Below, one piece after another: positions 15,246 to 24,593 of a stretch of DNA of 60,370 nucleotides. The stretch spans positions 1-60,370 of the forward strand of contig JAKIWI010000010.1 in the NCBI GenBank assembly GCA_022750115.1, written 5' to 3'. A model generated the notes under the pieces. That model was not told the DNA's origin and made no database searches. It saw only the letters and a list, made by a program, of their open reading frames with translations. The position numbers and the translations under genes are program-made. Numbering within the stretch: position 1 is the first letter of the stretch; every line of letters starts with the position of its first letter. Source of the stretch: Thermoplasmata archaeon. Lineage in GTDB: Archaea; Thermoplasmatota; Thermoplasmata; Lutacidiplasmatales; UBA184.

Positions 15246-15337
15246 GTAGCGGGGGCGGTGGTAGCGGAGCGCGTGGCTCCTGCGGGAGCGGGCCGAGCCG
15301 GCGCCGGGCGAACCCCGAGCCCGAAATCGGGGGCGGC

Positions 15338-16390
15338 TCAACCGGGCCTAGGGCCGGATCCGAGCCGTTTTCGAACGATCGGCGCCACCCCGGTCCCCAG
15401 GAGTTCGATCGAGTGCATCATCTTCGCGTGCGCGACGGTCGATACGCCCATCTGGAATGTGATCCGGGAGATCCCGCCCAGGTCGGAGTTCACCGTGAGG
15501 ATCTTTTTCGCCACGGACTCGACGTCGCCGACGAGGAGCGCCCCGTCGGGGCCGGTCTCCGCATCGAACCGCGCGCGGGTCGTAGGGGACCAGCCGCGCT
15601 CCTTCCCAATCTCCGTGAAGGTGTGCGCATAGCCCGGGAAGAAATCGTCGGCCGCCTTCTCGGCCGTGTCGCCGAGGAATCCGATCATGTGGAGCCCGAC
15701 GCGCAGCGACTGGGGCGGGTGCCCGGCCCGTCGCCCGGCCTCCCGATACAGGTCGACGAGCTGGCGAAACCGCACCGGCGCGCCGCCGATGATGGCCACC
15801 ATCAGGGGGAGTCCGAGCGTGCCGGCGCGAACGAACGAGGCGGGAGTCCCACCGACTCCGACCCAGATCGGCAGCGGGTCCTGGACCGGTCGCGGGTAGA
15901 TCGCCTGGTCCCTCAGGGCCGGGCGGTGCTTACCGGACCAGGTCACGCGGGGATTCGCGCGAATCGCGAGCAAGAGGTCGAGCTTTGAGGCGAACAGCGA
16001 GTCGTAGTCGTCGAGGTCCAGGCCGAACAACGGGTAGGACTCGACGAACGAACCTCGGCCCGCGACAATCTCGGCCCGCCCGTTCGATATGAGGTCGAGG
16101 GTGGCGAACTCCTCGAAGACGCGGACCGGGTCCGCGGCGCTGAGGACCGTGACCGCGCTCGTGAGCCGGATGCGCTGGGTCCGTGCGGCGGCCGCCGCGA
16201 GGATCACCGACTGCGCGGAATCGAGGAACTCCGGGCGATGATGCTCGCCGATCCCGAAGACATCGAGGCCCACTCGGTCGGCGAACTCGATCTCCTCGAG
16301 GAGCTCGTGCATCCGCTCGACTGGCTTCGGCGGGCTGGTGCTCGACGGGTCCGCTATCGCCGCCGCGAAGCTGTCGACGCCGAGTTCCAT
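15338..16390 (-). CDS. LLM-class flavin-dependent monooxygenase
   Basis: The 350-residue protein has a luciferase-like TIM-barrel pattern: LEEIEFADRVGLDVFGIGEHHRPEF near residue 30, LTSAVTVLSAADPVRVFEEFATLD near 76-100 and PLPIWVGVGGTPASFVRAG near 173. These bind FMN or F420-type cofactors. The N-terminus MELGVDSFAAAI is typical. It is divergent from the peroxiredoxin gene with a short shared promoter region. The substrate cannot be inferred. Confidence 0.9.
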   Translation of the reverse strand: MELGVDSFAAAIADPSSTSPPKPVERMHELLEEIEFADRVGLDVFGIGEHHRPEFLDSAQSVILAAAAARTQRIRLTSAVTVLSAADPVRVFEEFATLDLISNGRAEIVAGRGSFVESYPLFGLDLDDYDSLFASKLDLLLAIRANPRVTWSGKHRPALRDQAIYPRPVQDPLPIWVGVGGTPASFVRAGTLGLPLMVAIIGGAPVRFRQLVDLYREAGRRAGHPPQSLRVGLHMIGFLGDTAEKAADDFFPGYAHTFTEIGKERGWSPTTRARFDAETGPDGALLVGDVESVAKKILTVNSDLGGISRITFQMGVSTVAHAKMMHSIELLGTGVAPIVRKRLGSGPRPG

Positions 16391-16496
16391 CGCGAGTCGG
16401 ATCGGGCACTCGACGATTTGAGCACCGCGACTGGGGTAACGTCACGTTCACCGGCGGGCCCCCGACGGGGTCACGGCGTGGCCCGGCAAGGACGGA

Positions 16497-16505
16497 TTCT
16501 TATAT
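16497..16505 (+). promoter_or_regulatory. TATA box of the peroxiredoxin gene
   Basis: TCTTATATC is centred about 27 bases before the ATG at 16528, implying a leaderless transcript. Confidence 0.65.
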
Positions 16506-16527
16506 CGGCGAGTTCACCAGTCGGGCG

Positions 16528-17016
16528 ATGCCGCACTCAAAGGGCGTCGGCAAGACCGACCCGATTCTCCCCGCTGGGACGAGGGCACCCGCATTCACCC
16601 TCCATACCACGCCCGATCAGTCGGTGTCGCTCCGCGACTTTCGTGGGCAGCCCGTCGTGATGGCGTTCTATCCGGCCGATTGGAGCCCAGTGTGCAGCGA
16701 CCAGATGGCGCTCTACGCCCAGGTCATGCCCGAGTTCAAGAAGTTCCACGCTGAGGTCCTCGGGATCTCCGTTGACGGCATCTGGTCGCACCTGGCCTTC
16801 GCCAAGGACCGGAAATTGAACTTCCCGCTCCTGTCCGATTTCGAGCCGAAGGGGGCCGTGTCGCAGTTGTACGGGGCGTACAACCCCCGCATCGGCGAGT
16901 CCGAGCGCGCCTTGTTCGTCATCGATGCCGACGGCGTGATCCGGTGGAGCTTGCTCTCTCCCGATGGGATCAATCCCGGGGCCGACGGCATCCTCGCGGC
17001 GCTCGAGTCCCTCTAG
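16528..17016 (+). CDS. Peroxiredoxin (AhpC/TSA family), 1-Cys type
   Basis: The 162-residue protein reduces peroxides. The peroxidatic cysteine is C56 in FYPADWSPVCSDQ, where the usual Thr is replaced by Ser. It is the only cysteine, so a resolving cysteine is absent and an outside thiol must recycle it. The DsbA-like gene 27 bases downstream is a candidate partner by position, which is inference. Confidence 0.92.
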   Translation: MPHSKGVGKTDPILPAGTRAPAFTLHTTPDQSVSLRDFRGQPVVMAFYPADWSPVCSDQMALYAQVMPEFKKFHAEVLGISVDGIWSHLAFAKDRKLNFPLLSDFEPKGAVSQLYGAYNPRIGESERALFVIDADGVIRWSLLSPDGINPGADGILAALESL

Positions 17017-17043
17017 CCGGGTCGACGGACGGAGGGAGCCGAC

Positions 17044-17604
17044 TTGCCCGCCAACTACCAACCTCCCCGTCTCTCGATTCCCGTCCGGGCCGAGGACCAC
17101 TCCGAGGGCCCGGTCGATGCCCCGATCGTGCTGGTGGAGTTCGGGGACTACCAGTGCCCTCACTGTGGCGCCGCCTATCCGGTCGTTCAGAAGGTCCAGA
17201 AGAAGCTCGGGTCCGAACTTCGGTTTGTGTTCCGCAACTTCCCCCTCACCTACGCGCATCCGCAGGCGCTCTGGGCGGCGGAGACCGTCGAGGCGGCCGG
17301 AGCGCAGGGCAAGTACTGGGAGATGCACGATTTCGTCTTCGAGCACCAGCCGTCCCTCGGGCAGCCAACGATCTTCCTCGACGAGGCGAAGCGGTGGGGG
17401 CTCGACGCGAAGCGTATCGAGAAGGAGGTCGCCGCTCACGTCCACCTGGCCCGGATCCAGGAGGACTACTCCGGCGGCATCCGAAGCGGAGTGAACGGGA
17501 CGCCGACGTTCTTCATTCAGGGCGTTCGGTACGACGGACCGCCCGATGTCACCCCGCTCGTCGCCGCCCTCAAATCGTCGGCGAAGCCGACACGGCGCAA
17601 GTAG
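17044..17604 (+). CDS. DsbA-family thiol oxidoreductase with CPHC site
   Basis: The 186-residue thioredoxin-fold protein has FGDYQCPHCGAAYPVVQ with C38 and C41, an inserted helical domain and the cis-proline loop NGTPTFF. No signal peptide is seen, so a cytoplasmic role is likely. It begins with TTG, preceded by GGAGGG. It lies directly downstream of the peroxiredoxin gene and convergent to a related single-Cys protein. Confidence 0.9.
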   Translation: MPANYQPPRLSIPVRAEDHSEGPVDAPIVLVEFGDYQCPHCGAAYPVVQKVQKKLGSELRFVFRNFPLTYAHPQALWAAETVEAAGAQGKYWEMHDFVFEHQPSLGQPTIFLDEAKRWGLDAKRIEKEVAAHVHLARIQEDYSGGIRSGVNGTPTFFIQGVRYDGPPDVTPLVAALKSSAKPTRRK

Positions 17605-17641
17605 CGGCGCCGGCCCATCGACCGCTGGGCGGTCGACCGGC

Positions 17642-18181
17642 TCACTTCGGGACGGTGCTCTTGAGCGCCTCGAGGAGCGGCAGGAACTCGTACTTCCCAA
17701 CGTGGAGCGTCCCGTTCACGAAGAAGGTCGGCGTGTCCCCCACTCCGTCGTCCTCCGCGAGGTCAATGTCGTCCGCGACGCGCCGGGCGGCGTCGCCGTT
17801 CGCGAGGTCCCGCTCGTAGTGCGCCATCTCCACCGGGAGGCCGCGCGCGATCTCCCGGATCTCGGCGTCGCCGAGCTCGTCCTGATGGTCGAACAGTCGG
17901 TCGTGCATGAGCCAGAACTTCCCTTGCATGCCGGCGGCCTCCGCCGCCTCGGCGGCCGGCCGGGAGCGGGGGTGGAGGTGGGGCTGGGGGAAGTTCCGGA
18001 ACGCGAAACACAGGTCGTCGCCGAGCTCCCGCACCAGTTCGCGCACGGTGCCAACGACGTGCCGGCAGTGGGGGGCATCGTACTCGCCGTATTCGACCAG
18101 TTTGTAGCGGGCGCTGAGCGGGCCGAGGACGTGGTCCCGCTCCTCGATTGGCAGGGACAACTCAGGAAGTTCTTCGGGCAT
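17642..18181 (-). CDS. DsbA-like protein lacking the first active-site Cys
   Basis: The 179-residue protein aligns by eye with the neighbouring DsbA-like protein (FAFRNFPQPHLHP, EAAEAAGMQGKFWLMHD, DTPTFFVNGT), but its site reads DAPHC, with Ala36 in place of the first cysteine and only C39 retained. It cannot do disulfide exchange by the usual two-Cys mechanism; a monothiol or glutaredoxin-like role is possible. The pair is convergent and probably arose by duplication and divergence. Confidence 0.85.
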   Translation of the reverse strand: MPEELPELSLPIEERDHVLGPLSARYKLVEYGEYDAPHCRHVVGTVRELVRELGDDLCFAFRNFPQPHLHPRSRPAAEAAEAAGMQGKFWLMHDRLFDHQDELGDAEIREIARGLPVEMAHYERDLANGDAARRVADDIDLAEDDGVGDTPTFFVNGTLHVGKYEFLPLLEALKSTVPK

Positions 18182-18284
18182 GGTCGGTCATCTGCGGAGC
18201 GCGCCGTGGGATGACACTTTCGGATTCGCGGAACGCGCGCGTCCGAAGGATAGTTCAACCGGGGAGCCCCATGTGAACCCCGGC

Positions 18285-18857
18285 ATGACCCAAGGTGGAC
18301 CCGTCGGAGGGCGAGAAGCGCCCGCCCAGCGTCGAATTCGTCGGCGGACCCTGGTCGTAGTGCTCGCGGTGATTGGCCTGATCGCGGTTGCCGGCAGCTG
18401 GGAACTCTACATCCAACTGAGCAGACCTTCGGGAGGGTGCGGTGCTCCGCCGGGCGGAAACACACCGTTGGGCGGCTCCTCGTTCGCCATCGGTAGCGCA
18501 ACTCCAGCGGGCGGGCCCGGGAACCATTCCTACACCATGGCGGTCAATCCGAGCGATCGAGACCAGTGGGTCTACCTCGCCTTCCAGGTCGTTGACTCGC
18601 GGGGATCGAACCTCACGCCAGGATCGGGTTGGAGTGTGGTGGCGTTCGGGGTGTCGGGCCAGCTCATCGCCAACTACTCATTCCAGACGCAGACCTGGAG
18701 TTCGGGCGCGACGGTTCTGATGACGAGCGGCGAGTCCATGTCGCTCCGCCTGGGGAGTTCGGACCTTCACGGCCTGGGGGACAAATTGGTCGTGGAAATC
18801 TCGAATCCCAACCCGTGTACGTTCAGCGGCGGATCGGTCTCCGCCCCCCTCCCATAG
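18285..18857 (+). CDS. Membrane-anchored secreted hypothetical protein
   Basis: The 190-residue protein has a basic N-terminus (RRIRRRT) followed by one TM segment (about 22-42) and a beta-rich, Ser/Gly/Thr-rich outer domain with two cysteines (CGAPPGG and NPCTFSGG). Similar extracellular domains of unknown role are common in Thermoplasmata-like genomes. The ATG at 18285 is used; a GTG four codons upstream is an alternative. Confidence 0.7.
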   Translation: MTQGGPVGGREAPAQRRIRRRTLVVVLAVIGLIAVAGSWELYIQLSRPSGGCGAPPGGNTPLGGSSFAIGSATPAGGPGNHSYTMAVNPSDRDQWVYLAFQVVDSRGSNLTPGSGWSVVAFGVSGQLIANYSFQTQTWSSGATVLMTSGESMSLRLGSSDLHGLGDKLVVEISNPNPCTFSGGSVSAPLP

Positions 18858-18901
18858 TCGACCGATGGATACCCTCCAGGGCTGCTCGATCGCGGCGCGA
18901 G

Positions 18902-19978
18902 TCAGGCTATCGGGGTCGCGAACGTGGGGATGTATCCCGCTGGGAGTGTGCCCACGATGGGGATGGAGTGCCCGCACGAGCGGCAGCGATTTCCGGGTCC
19001 CAGAGCCCAGTCCTGGATCGTGAAGCCGTAGCGCCGGACCGCCATCACGCCGCACGCGGGACAGTACGTGTGTTCCAGCTTGTGCCCCCACACGTTCCCG
19101 AGGTACACGTACTCGAGCTCCTCCTCCTTCGCGATCGCATGCAGCGCCTCGAGCGTCTTGATCGGGGTGACCGGCAGGTCGAGCATCCGGTAGTCGGGAT
19201 GCCATCGGAGAAGATGGAACGGCGTCGATGGACCGAGCTGGTCTCGGACGAAGCGAGCTAGCTTGCGAAGCGCCTCCTTGTCGTCCCCGACCTCGGGAAC
19301 GATCAGGTTGGTGACCTCCACGTGGACGCCCTTTTCCTGGAGTCGAATCGCGGAGTCGAAGATCGGCTCGGGTCCCTTTGCCGAGATGTACTTCCGGAGG
19401 AACCCCGGTTCTCCGCTCCCCTTGAAATCCACGCTGACGGCGTCGAGGTGGGGGCCGATCAGCTCGACCGCCTCGGGGGTCATGTAGCCGTTCGTGACGA
19501 AGTTCGCGAACAGCCCCGCCGCCTTCGCCTCCCGGATGATGTCGAGGGCGAACTCCGCGAAGATCGTCGGCTCGTTGTAGGTGAAGGTCACGCCGTCGCA
19601 CTCGAACCGCTGCGCCATCGCGACCGCGGCGGACGGCGACAGCGCCCGCCCCTGGACCACGTGCTCTTGGGAGATCTCCGCGTTTTGGCAGTACTGGCAG
19701 CGCCAATTGCAGCCGACCGTCCCGATCGAGAACACCCGGCTGCCGGGATGGAAGTGGGAGAGCGGTTTCTTCTCGACCGGGTCGACCTGCGTCGCCGCGG
19801 CGCGACCGTAGGTGAGCAGGACGAGCTTCCCGCTCTCGTTCTTCCGAACGTAGCAGAATCCGTGCGAACCGGACGGTATCACGCAGTACCGCGCGCACGC
19901 CGTGCAGCGCACCTTCCCGCCGGGGAGTGGTTCGGAGAGCATCGGCGTGCGGCCGATCGCAACGGACGAAGCGGACAC
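18902..19978 (-). CDS. amrS: AmmeMemoRadiSam-system radical SAM protein (AmrS-like)
   Basis: The 358-residue protein has the cluster motif GCNWRCQYCQNAEIS with C90, C94 and C97, preceded by the CTACARYC cysteines and followed by a C-terminal CPAC...CRSC ribbon. This layout is that of the AmrS/PflA-like COG1180 family. The partners AmmeMemo (AmrB/AmrA) are not in the window. The physiological reaction is not established in a way I can state. It is monocistronic and divergent from the CCA enzyme gene. Confidence 0.9.
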   Translation of the reverse strand: MSASSVAIGRTPMLSEPLPGGKVRCTACARYCVIPSGSHGFCYVRKNESGKLVLLTYGRAAATQVDPVEKKPLSHFHPGSRVFSIGTVGCNWRCQYCQNAEISQEHVVQGRALSPSAAVAMAQRFECDGVTFTYNEPTIFAEFALDIIREAKAAGLFANFVTNGYMTPEAVELIGPHLDAVSVDFKGSGEPGFLRKYISAKGPEPIFDSAIRLQEKGVHVEVTNLIVPEVGDDKEALRKLARFVRDQLGPSTPFHLLRWHPDYRMLDLPVTPIKTLEALHAIAKEEELEYVYLGNVWGHKLEHTYCPACGVMAVRRYGFTIQDWALGPGNRCRSCGHSIPIVGTLPAGYIPTFATPIA

Positions 19979-20082
19979 CCGGAGAGCTCCCCCAATAGGA
20001 GGGCGTCGTCTCCGATAACGACTCGGTCTCGGGGCCAGCGGACGTCGGAAGGTTTCATCGTTCGCAGCGCATCGCGCCGCCT

Positions 20083-21489
20083 ATGACGGACGACGTGGCG
20101 GCCGCCGCCGACATCGAGCGGCGAGTCCTCGCCCGCATCTCCCCTACTCCCGAGATGCTCGCTCGCGTCGCGAACATCCGTGACCAATTGGTCCAGGCTG
20201 CCCAGAATGCCGCACAAGAGCGGAAGAGTCCGCTCGAGCGCGCGCTGGTCGCTGGAAGCGCGGCCCGGGGGACATTCTTGGTCGACCGATTCGACTTCGA
20301 CCTGTTCTTGCTCTTCCCCACGACCCTCGACCGGGCCGGACTGGAGGCGCAAGGCATGGCGATCGGGCGCGCGATTCTGTCGAACCCGGAGGTCCGCTAC
20401 GCGCAGCACCCCTACCTCCGCGGCCGGTTCGAGGAGTTCTCCGTCGAGGCCGTTCCGGGCTACGCCGTTCCGGACGGGGCTCACCCGATCACCGCGGTGG
20501 ACCGCACTCCGTTCCACCAGCAGTGGCTCTCGGTCCGTGAGACGCCCGAGCTCGTGGGGCAGGTGCGACTCGCCAAGCAGTTCCTGCGCGCGCACGGCAT
20601 CTACGGCTCGGAGGCGAAGACCGGCGGGTTCTCCGGTTACCTCGTCGAACTGCTGGTGATCAAGTTCGGAGGACTGCGGCCCCTACTGGAGGCGGCGCGC
20701 AACTGGACGATCCCGACCAAGATCGCGCACGACGCGGCATCGAAGCCGCGGGTCCCAGACGAGGTGGCGCTCGTCGTCGACGACCCCGTCGACCCCGCCC
20801 GAAATGTCTCCACCGCCCTCACCCGTCGGAACATGGCGGCGTTCATCCTCGCCGCCGACCGGTATCTCCAGTCGCCGACCGAGGGGGCGTTCGAGGCGGC
20901 GTCCCCCGCTCCGCTGTCCCTCGACGACGGGATCGCGCAGTCGTCGCGGCGCGGAACCCACGTCGCGGTGATGCGGTTCGTCCGCCCGAAACTCGTCGAC
21001 GACATTCTCTACCCCCAGCTGCAGAAGGCCGAGCGCGCGGCGTCCACCGAGGCGGAGCGTCTCGGATTCACCGTCCTCGGGACCGCGAGCGCGGCGGCCG
21101 ACGAGGAGCTCGTTGTGTTGGTCGAGGTCGACCACCGAACGTTGCCGGCGGTCCAGGTCCGCCGCGGCCCGCCCGTGGGACTCGCGCGCGCCGACGACTT
21201 CCTCGCCAAGTGGCTCGACCCGGGCGCGAACGTCGTCCAGGGGCCCTACCTCACCGAGGAAGGCCAGCTCGCCGTCGATACGATCCGCGCCGAGCGCCAT
21301 CTCGAGGCCTTGCTCGCGGAAGCGTGGCCACGACTCCCCGTGGGGAAGGACCTGCGCGCCGGGCCGCCCCCGACGGTCGGGCCTCTCAACGAAACACCGA
21401 GCTCGACGGCCCTTTCCCAGGCGCTGGTCGGATTGTTCGGCAAGCGACTCGCGGGGCTTCGGACCGCTTCGCGGCCGACCCAGCGTTAG
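20083..21489 (+). CDS. cca: Archaeal (class I) CCA-adding enzyme
   Basis: The 468-residue nucleotidyltransferase adds CCA to tRNA 3' ends, which are not encoded by any tRNA gene here. The head motif GSAARGT is at 58-64 and the catalytic carboxylates are in DRFDFDLF (D71, D73). A third acid is in EEFSVEAVPGYAV. The LVGQVRLAKQFLRAHGIYGSEAKTGGFSGYLVELL region is the hallmark of archaeal CCA enzymes. The 3' end overlaps the convergent small membrane-protein gene by 4 bases. Confidence 0.95.
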   Translation: MTDDVAAAADIERRVLARISPTPEMLARVANIRDQLVQAAQNAAQERKSPLERALVAGSAARGTFLVDRFDFDLFLLFPTTLDRAGLEAQGMAIGRAILSNPEVRYAQHPYLRGRFEEFSVEAVPGYAVPDGAHPITAVDRTPFHQQWLSVRETPELVGQVRLAKQFLRAHGIYGSEAKTGGFSGYLVELLVIKFGGLRPLLEAARNWTIPTKIAHDAASKPRVPDEVALVVDDPVDPARNVSTALTRRNMAAFILAADRYLQSPTEGAFEAASPAPLSLDDGIAQSSRRGTHVAVMRFVRPKLVDDILYPQLQKAERAASTEAERLGFTVLGTASAAADEELVVLVEVDHRTLPAVQVRRGPPVGLARADDFLAKWLDPGANVVQGPYLTEEGQLAVDTIRAERHLEALLAEAWPRLPVGKDLRAGPPPTVGPLNETPSSTALSQALVGLFGKRLAGLRTASRPTQR

Positions 21490-21848
21490 AGCCGCAGAAC
21501 GTCCAGGAGCAGGAACCAGATCCCAAGCCAGCCGAACGCTTCCGTCAGGATCAGCCCGACCCAGTCGCCCTTCGTGTACTCCTCGGCGGCGGGGCGGAGC
21601 CGCTGGATCAGGAACGGGGAGAAGGCGATCACCGCGACCCCGATCGCGGCCGGGACGACGTAGGGAAGTCCGGCTCGGTCGAGGGCCCACGAGACCACCG
21701 CGAGGGCGACGGCGAGCCCGATGGCGAGCATGGTCGCGAACGTCTGCTCGAACTCATGGCGGAGGAATTTCTCGACCTCGAAATCGGGGAACTGGAAGCG
21801 GGTCTCCGGAGTGTCCTCGTCGAGCTTGCGGCGGGCCTTCTTCGCCAT
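21486..21848 (-). CDS. Small archaeal membrane protein
   Basis: The 120-residue protein has a charged cytoplasmic N-terminus (about 1-38) followed by hydrophobic segments at about 40-60, 64-82 and 97-118. I do not recognise the family. Its start follows the lipA stop by two bases on the same strand, so it is likely the last gene of the cdc6-lipA operon. Confidence 0.72.
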   Translation of the reverse strand: MAKKARRKLDEDTPETRFQFPDFEVEKFLRHEFEQTFATMLAIGLAVALAVVSWALDRAGLPYVVPAAIGVAVIAFSPFLIQRLRPAAEEYTKGDWVGLILTEAFGWLGIWFLLLDVLRL

Positions 21849-21850
21849 GA

Positions 21851-22792
21851 TCAGCCCGACCGGGCGCGCGCGGCGCGGTAGAGCTGTTCCGCGTGGTAGG
21901 AGCTGCGGACGAGCGGCCCCGACTCGACGCCCGCGAACCCGGCGCGGGTCGCGAGGCCCACGAACCGCTCGAACTCCTCGGGCGGAACATACCGGGCGAC
22001 GGGGAGGTGGTCGGGGGACGGCCTCAGGTACTGACCCAAGGTGAGGAGGTCGACGCCCGCGTCGCGCAGCTCGTCAAACGCTCCCGTGAGCTGCTCCTCG
22101 GTTTCGCCGAGACCGAGCATGACCGAACTCTTCGTGACGAGCGTCGGGGGCCCGAGCCGCCGCGCCGCTCGCAGGACCTCGAGGGAGCGGTCATGCCCCG
22201 CGCGCCGGTCGCGGACGCTCGGCGAGAGCGACCGGACCGTCTCGAGGTTGTGAGCGAGGACATCGGGATGACTGTCGAGGACCGTCGCGAGACTCGATTC
22301 ATCGCCCGCCAGATCCCCGATCAGGAGTTCGACCAGGGTCGAGGGCGAGCGAGCCCGAATCTCTCGGACCGTCTCCGCGAGGATCGCAGCGCCCCCGTCG
22401 GAAAGGTCGTCCCGGCAGACCTGCGTGAGGACCGCGTAGCGGAGTCCCCACTCGGCGATGCCCTGGGCGACGCGAGCGGGTTCCGACGCGTCGACCTTGC
22501 CGCGGGGCCAGTGTGTCGTGACGGCGCAGAATCCGCACCTCCGTGTGCAGTCCGTTCCGAGGAGCATGATCGTCGCCGTGCCGGCGGACCAGCACTCGGG
22601 AAGGTTCGGGCAGCGTGCTTCCCGACAGACGGTCCCGAGCCCAAGGCGGGCCACCGTGTCCCGAACGCTCTGGTAGTCGGCCCCATGCGGCGGGCGGACG
22701 CGGATCCACTCCGGGAGCCGCGGCCCGACGAGGGACGTCGACTCCGCCGTCGACGCGCTCGCCACGGACGATTCCGAACCCGGGAGGCCCAT
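21851..22792 (-). CDS. lipA: Lipoyl synthase
   Basis: The 313-residue radical SAM enzyme inserts two sulfurs into octanoyl groups. The auxiliary cluster cysteines are C56, C61 and C67 (CREARCPNLPEC) and the SAM cluster is CTRRCGFC (C82, C86, C89). The LipA landmarks VLTQVCRDDLSDGGA and HNLETVRSLSPSVRD are present. Its ATG overlaps the cdc6 stop (TAATG). No lipoyl protein or ligase is in the window. Confidence 0.96.
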   Translation of the reverse strand: MGLPGSESSVASASTAESTSLVGPRLPEWIRVRPPHGADYQSVRDTVARLGLGTVCREARCPNLPECWSAGTATIMLLGTDCTRRCGFCAVTTHWPRGKVDASEPARVAQGIAEWGLRYAVLTQVCRDDLSDGGAAILAETVREIRARSPSTLVELLIGDLAGDESSLATVLDSHPDVLAHNLETVRSLSPSVRDRRAGHDRSLEVLRAARRLGPPTLVTKSSVMLGLGETEEQLTGAFDELRDAGVDLLTLGQYLRPSPDHLPVARYVPPEEFERFVGLATRAGFAGVESGPLVRSSYHAEQLYRAARARSG

Positions 22793-23943
22793 TAGGGTTT
22801 GCCAGCGACGACGCGTTTCGCGACCTTCTCGCGGAGGAGCGTCTCCAGAAAGCTCGCCGGCACCTCGTCCATGCCGAGCCGCGAGGACTGTCCGGAGCCC
22901 GTTGGCTCGACCTGCACGATCCCTTCGCGCTCGAGCTCCTTCACCGCGCGCCAGAACGTCACCCGACTCACCGGAGCGGCGCCGAACTCCTCGGCCACGG
23001 CGGAGTACGCCGTGCGGACCCGCTCGGTCGGGATGCGCGCCTTCGGCCCGCGAAGCGAGCGGGCGAGTGCCAGGAGGATGAGCAGGGGCGCCTCGGGCAA
23101 CTCCTCGAGCTTGCTTTCGGTGAGCGTCGGGTACCCGGAGCCTTTCGCCGCGCGGACATGTTCGGGTTCGATGGACGACGCACCAGCCTCCTCGGCGATG
23201 CGGGCGGCGTTCGTGAGCAGCTCGAGAGCGAACCGAGCGTCGCCCGACCCGCTCGCGAGCGCGGAGATCTGTTCGACCACCTCGTCGGGAAACGTGCCGG
23301 GCGCGAGCGCGAGCGACGCGCGATATCGGACGATCTCGGTCAGGTCCGCGCGGTCGTAGCCTTTCAGCTGGAGCCGGTGCGTCACGCCGAAGCTCGACCG
23401 GCTCGCGGGGTCGAGGTAGGGAAGCACGTCCTCGGAGGCCACGAGGAACAGGGAGATCGACCCGAGGTTGACCTCGGGGGAGCGCGTCAGCAGGTAGACG
23501 AGCTTCGTCTCTTGGCGGACGAGGGCGCTCACCTCGTCGAGAACGACCAGGAGGTGGCGGGGCGACTTGCGGATCCCCTGCTCGAAGACGTCCAACATCT
23601 CGGCGAGCGCGTAGCCGCGGTCCGGTAGGGAGACCCCCACCGCGCGCAGCAGATGGTGGAGGACCGTCCGGTCGCTCGACCGGCGCCAGCAGTTGACGTA
23701 GACGCGCTGCACCCCGATCCCGCCGAGCTTCCCGCCCTTCTCGAGGTCGGAACCGAGGCGGTGGGCGATGGCGGTCTTGCCCGAACCGATCCCCCCGGTC
23801 ACGAGCTGGTGGTACGCCCCTCCCTTCGTCAGCGCGTCGCGGTAGCGCTTGCGCAGGAGGTCGAGTTCCCCATCCCGCCGGACGAGCCGCGGGGGGGCGA
23901 AGCTCGAGTCGAGCGTCTCCTCGGCGCGCAGGATCTTGCCCAC
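22792..23943 (-). CDS. cdc6: Orc1/Cdc6 replication initiator
   Basis: From the GTG at 23943 the protein has 383 residues, normal for archaeal Orc1/Cdc6. Walker A is GGIGSGKTA at 50-58, Walker B is VVLDEV at about 133-138, and a sensor-like LFLVASEDVL follows. The C-terminal winged helix begins around residue 290 (EAPLLILLALARSL). A longer upstream frame is arginine-rich and overlaps tmk, so it is rejected. A replication origin may lie near, but I see no clear ORB repeats in the short intergenic space. Confidence 0.93.
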   Translation of the reverse strand: MGKILRAEETLDSSFAPPRLVRRDGELDLLRKRYRDALTKGGAYHQLVTGGIGSGKTAIAHRLGSDLEKGGKLGGIGVQRVYVNCWRRSSDRTVLHHLLRAVGVSLPDRGYALAEMLDVFEQGIRKSPRHLLVVLDEVSALVRQETKLVYLLTRSPEVNLGSISLFLVASEDVLPYLDPASRSSFGVTHRLQLKGYDRADLTEIVRYRASLALAPGTFPDEVVEQISALASGSGDARFALELLTNAARIAEEAGASSIEPEHVRAAKGSGYPTLTESKLEELPEAPLLILLALARSLRGPKARIPTERVRTAYSAVAEEFGAAPVSRVTFWRAVKELEREGIVQVEPTGSGQSSRLGMDEVPASFLETLLREKVAKRVVAGKP

Positions 23944-23972
23944 GATGATACCGGCGCGGCCGACGCGCGGGG

Positions 23973-23980
23973 GGTAAATC
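23973..23980 (-). promoter_or_regulatory. TATA-like box of cdc6-lipA
   Basis: GATTTACC on the minus strand lies about 30-37 bases before the GTG of cdc6. It overlaps the 3' end of tmk. Confidence 0.45.
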
Positions 23981-24593
23981 AGCTTCCCGTTCGGCGGCGG
24001 CGCGTGGCGCCCTCGGTCAGTGCCCGGTCGGCCAGCTCGACGAGCTCCCGGGGGGATTTCTCCGCGTCGAGCACGAGCCAGCCACCGCGGTCCGCCATCG
24101 ACCGGTAGGCCCGCGAGACCCGTCGAAGTGTCGCGAGTCGCTCCAAGGGCGAGCGCGACCCTCCCCGCCGGTGCACCCGCTTCAGGGCCTTCGCGGGGGG
24201 TAGGTCCAACCAAACGACGACATCCGGCTCGAGCGCCACCGCGCGCTGCATCTCTTCGAGCGCCCGTCGCGCGCGCGGCTCGAGAGCGCTTCCCTGGTAG
24301 GCGAGGGTCGAATAGAATGTCCGGTCGGCGACGACGTCCGACTTCGCGAGCAGCGCCTCGAGCTGGGGGCGGTGGAGCGCCCGGTCGAGCGTGAAGAGGG
24401 CGGAGGAGAGTCGCGGGTCGTCGTCGTTCGCGCTCGCGGCTCGGGCGCCGAGCGCGCGGTCGGTCGGCTCGCGCCAGAGCGCGACGCGGCGTCCGCGGCG
24501 GCGCCACCGGGCGACGAGACTCTTGGCGAGCGTCGACTTGCCGCTCCCGTCGATCCCCTCGAGGGCGATCAGCCTCCCGCGCGCCCGCGTCAA
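23979..24593 (-). CDS. tmk: Thymidylate kinase
   Basis: The 204-residue enzyme phosphorylates dTMP. The P-loop is GIDGSGKST at 13-21 and the DR motif is in VVADRTFYSTLAYQG. The LID-like region is SRSPLERL. The start is TTG at 24593, which overlaps the TGA of the TatD-like gene (TTGA); the long upstream frame is a shadow of that gene. Confidence 0.92.
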   Translation of the reverse strand: MTRARGRLIALEGIDGSGKSTLAKSLVARWRRRGRRVALWREPTDRALGARAASANDDDPRLSSALFTLDRALHRPQLEALLAKSDVVADRTFYSTLAYQGSALEPRARRALEEMQRAVALEPDVVVWLDLPPAKALKRVHRRGGSRSPLERLATLRRVSRAYRSMADRGGWLVLDAEKSPRELVELADRALTEGATRRRRTGS

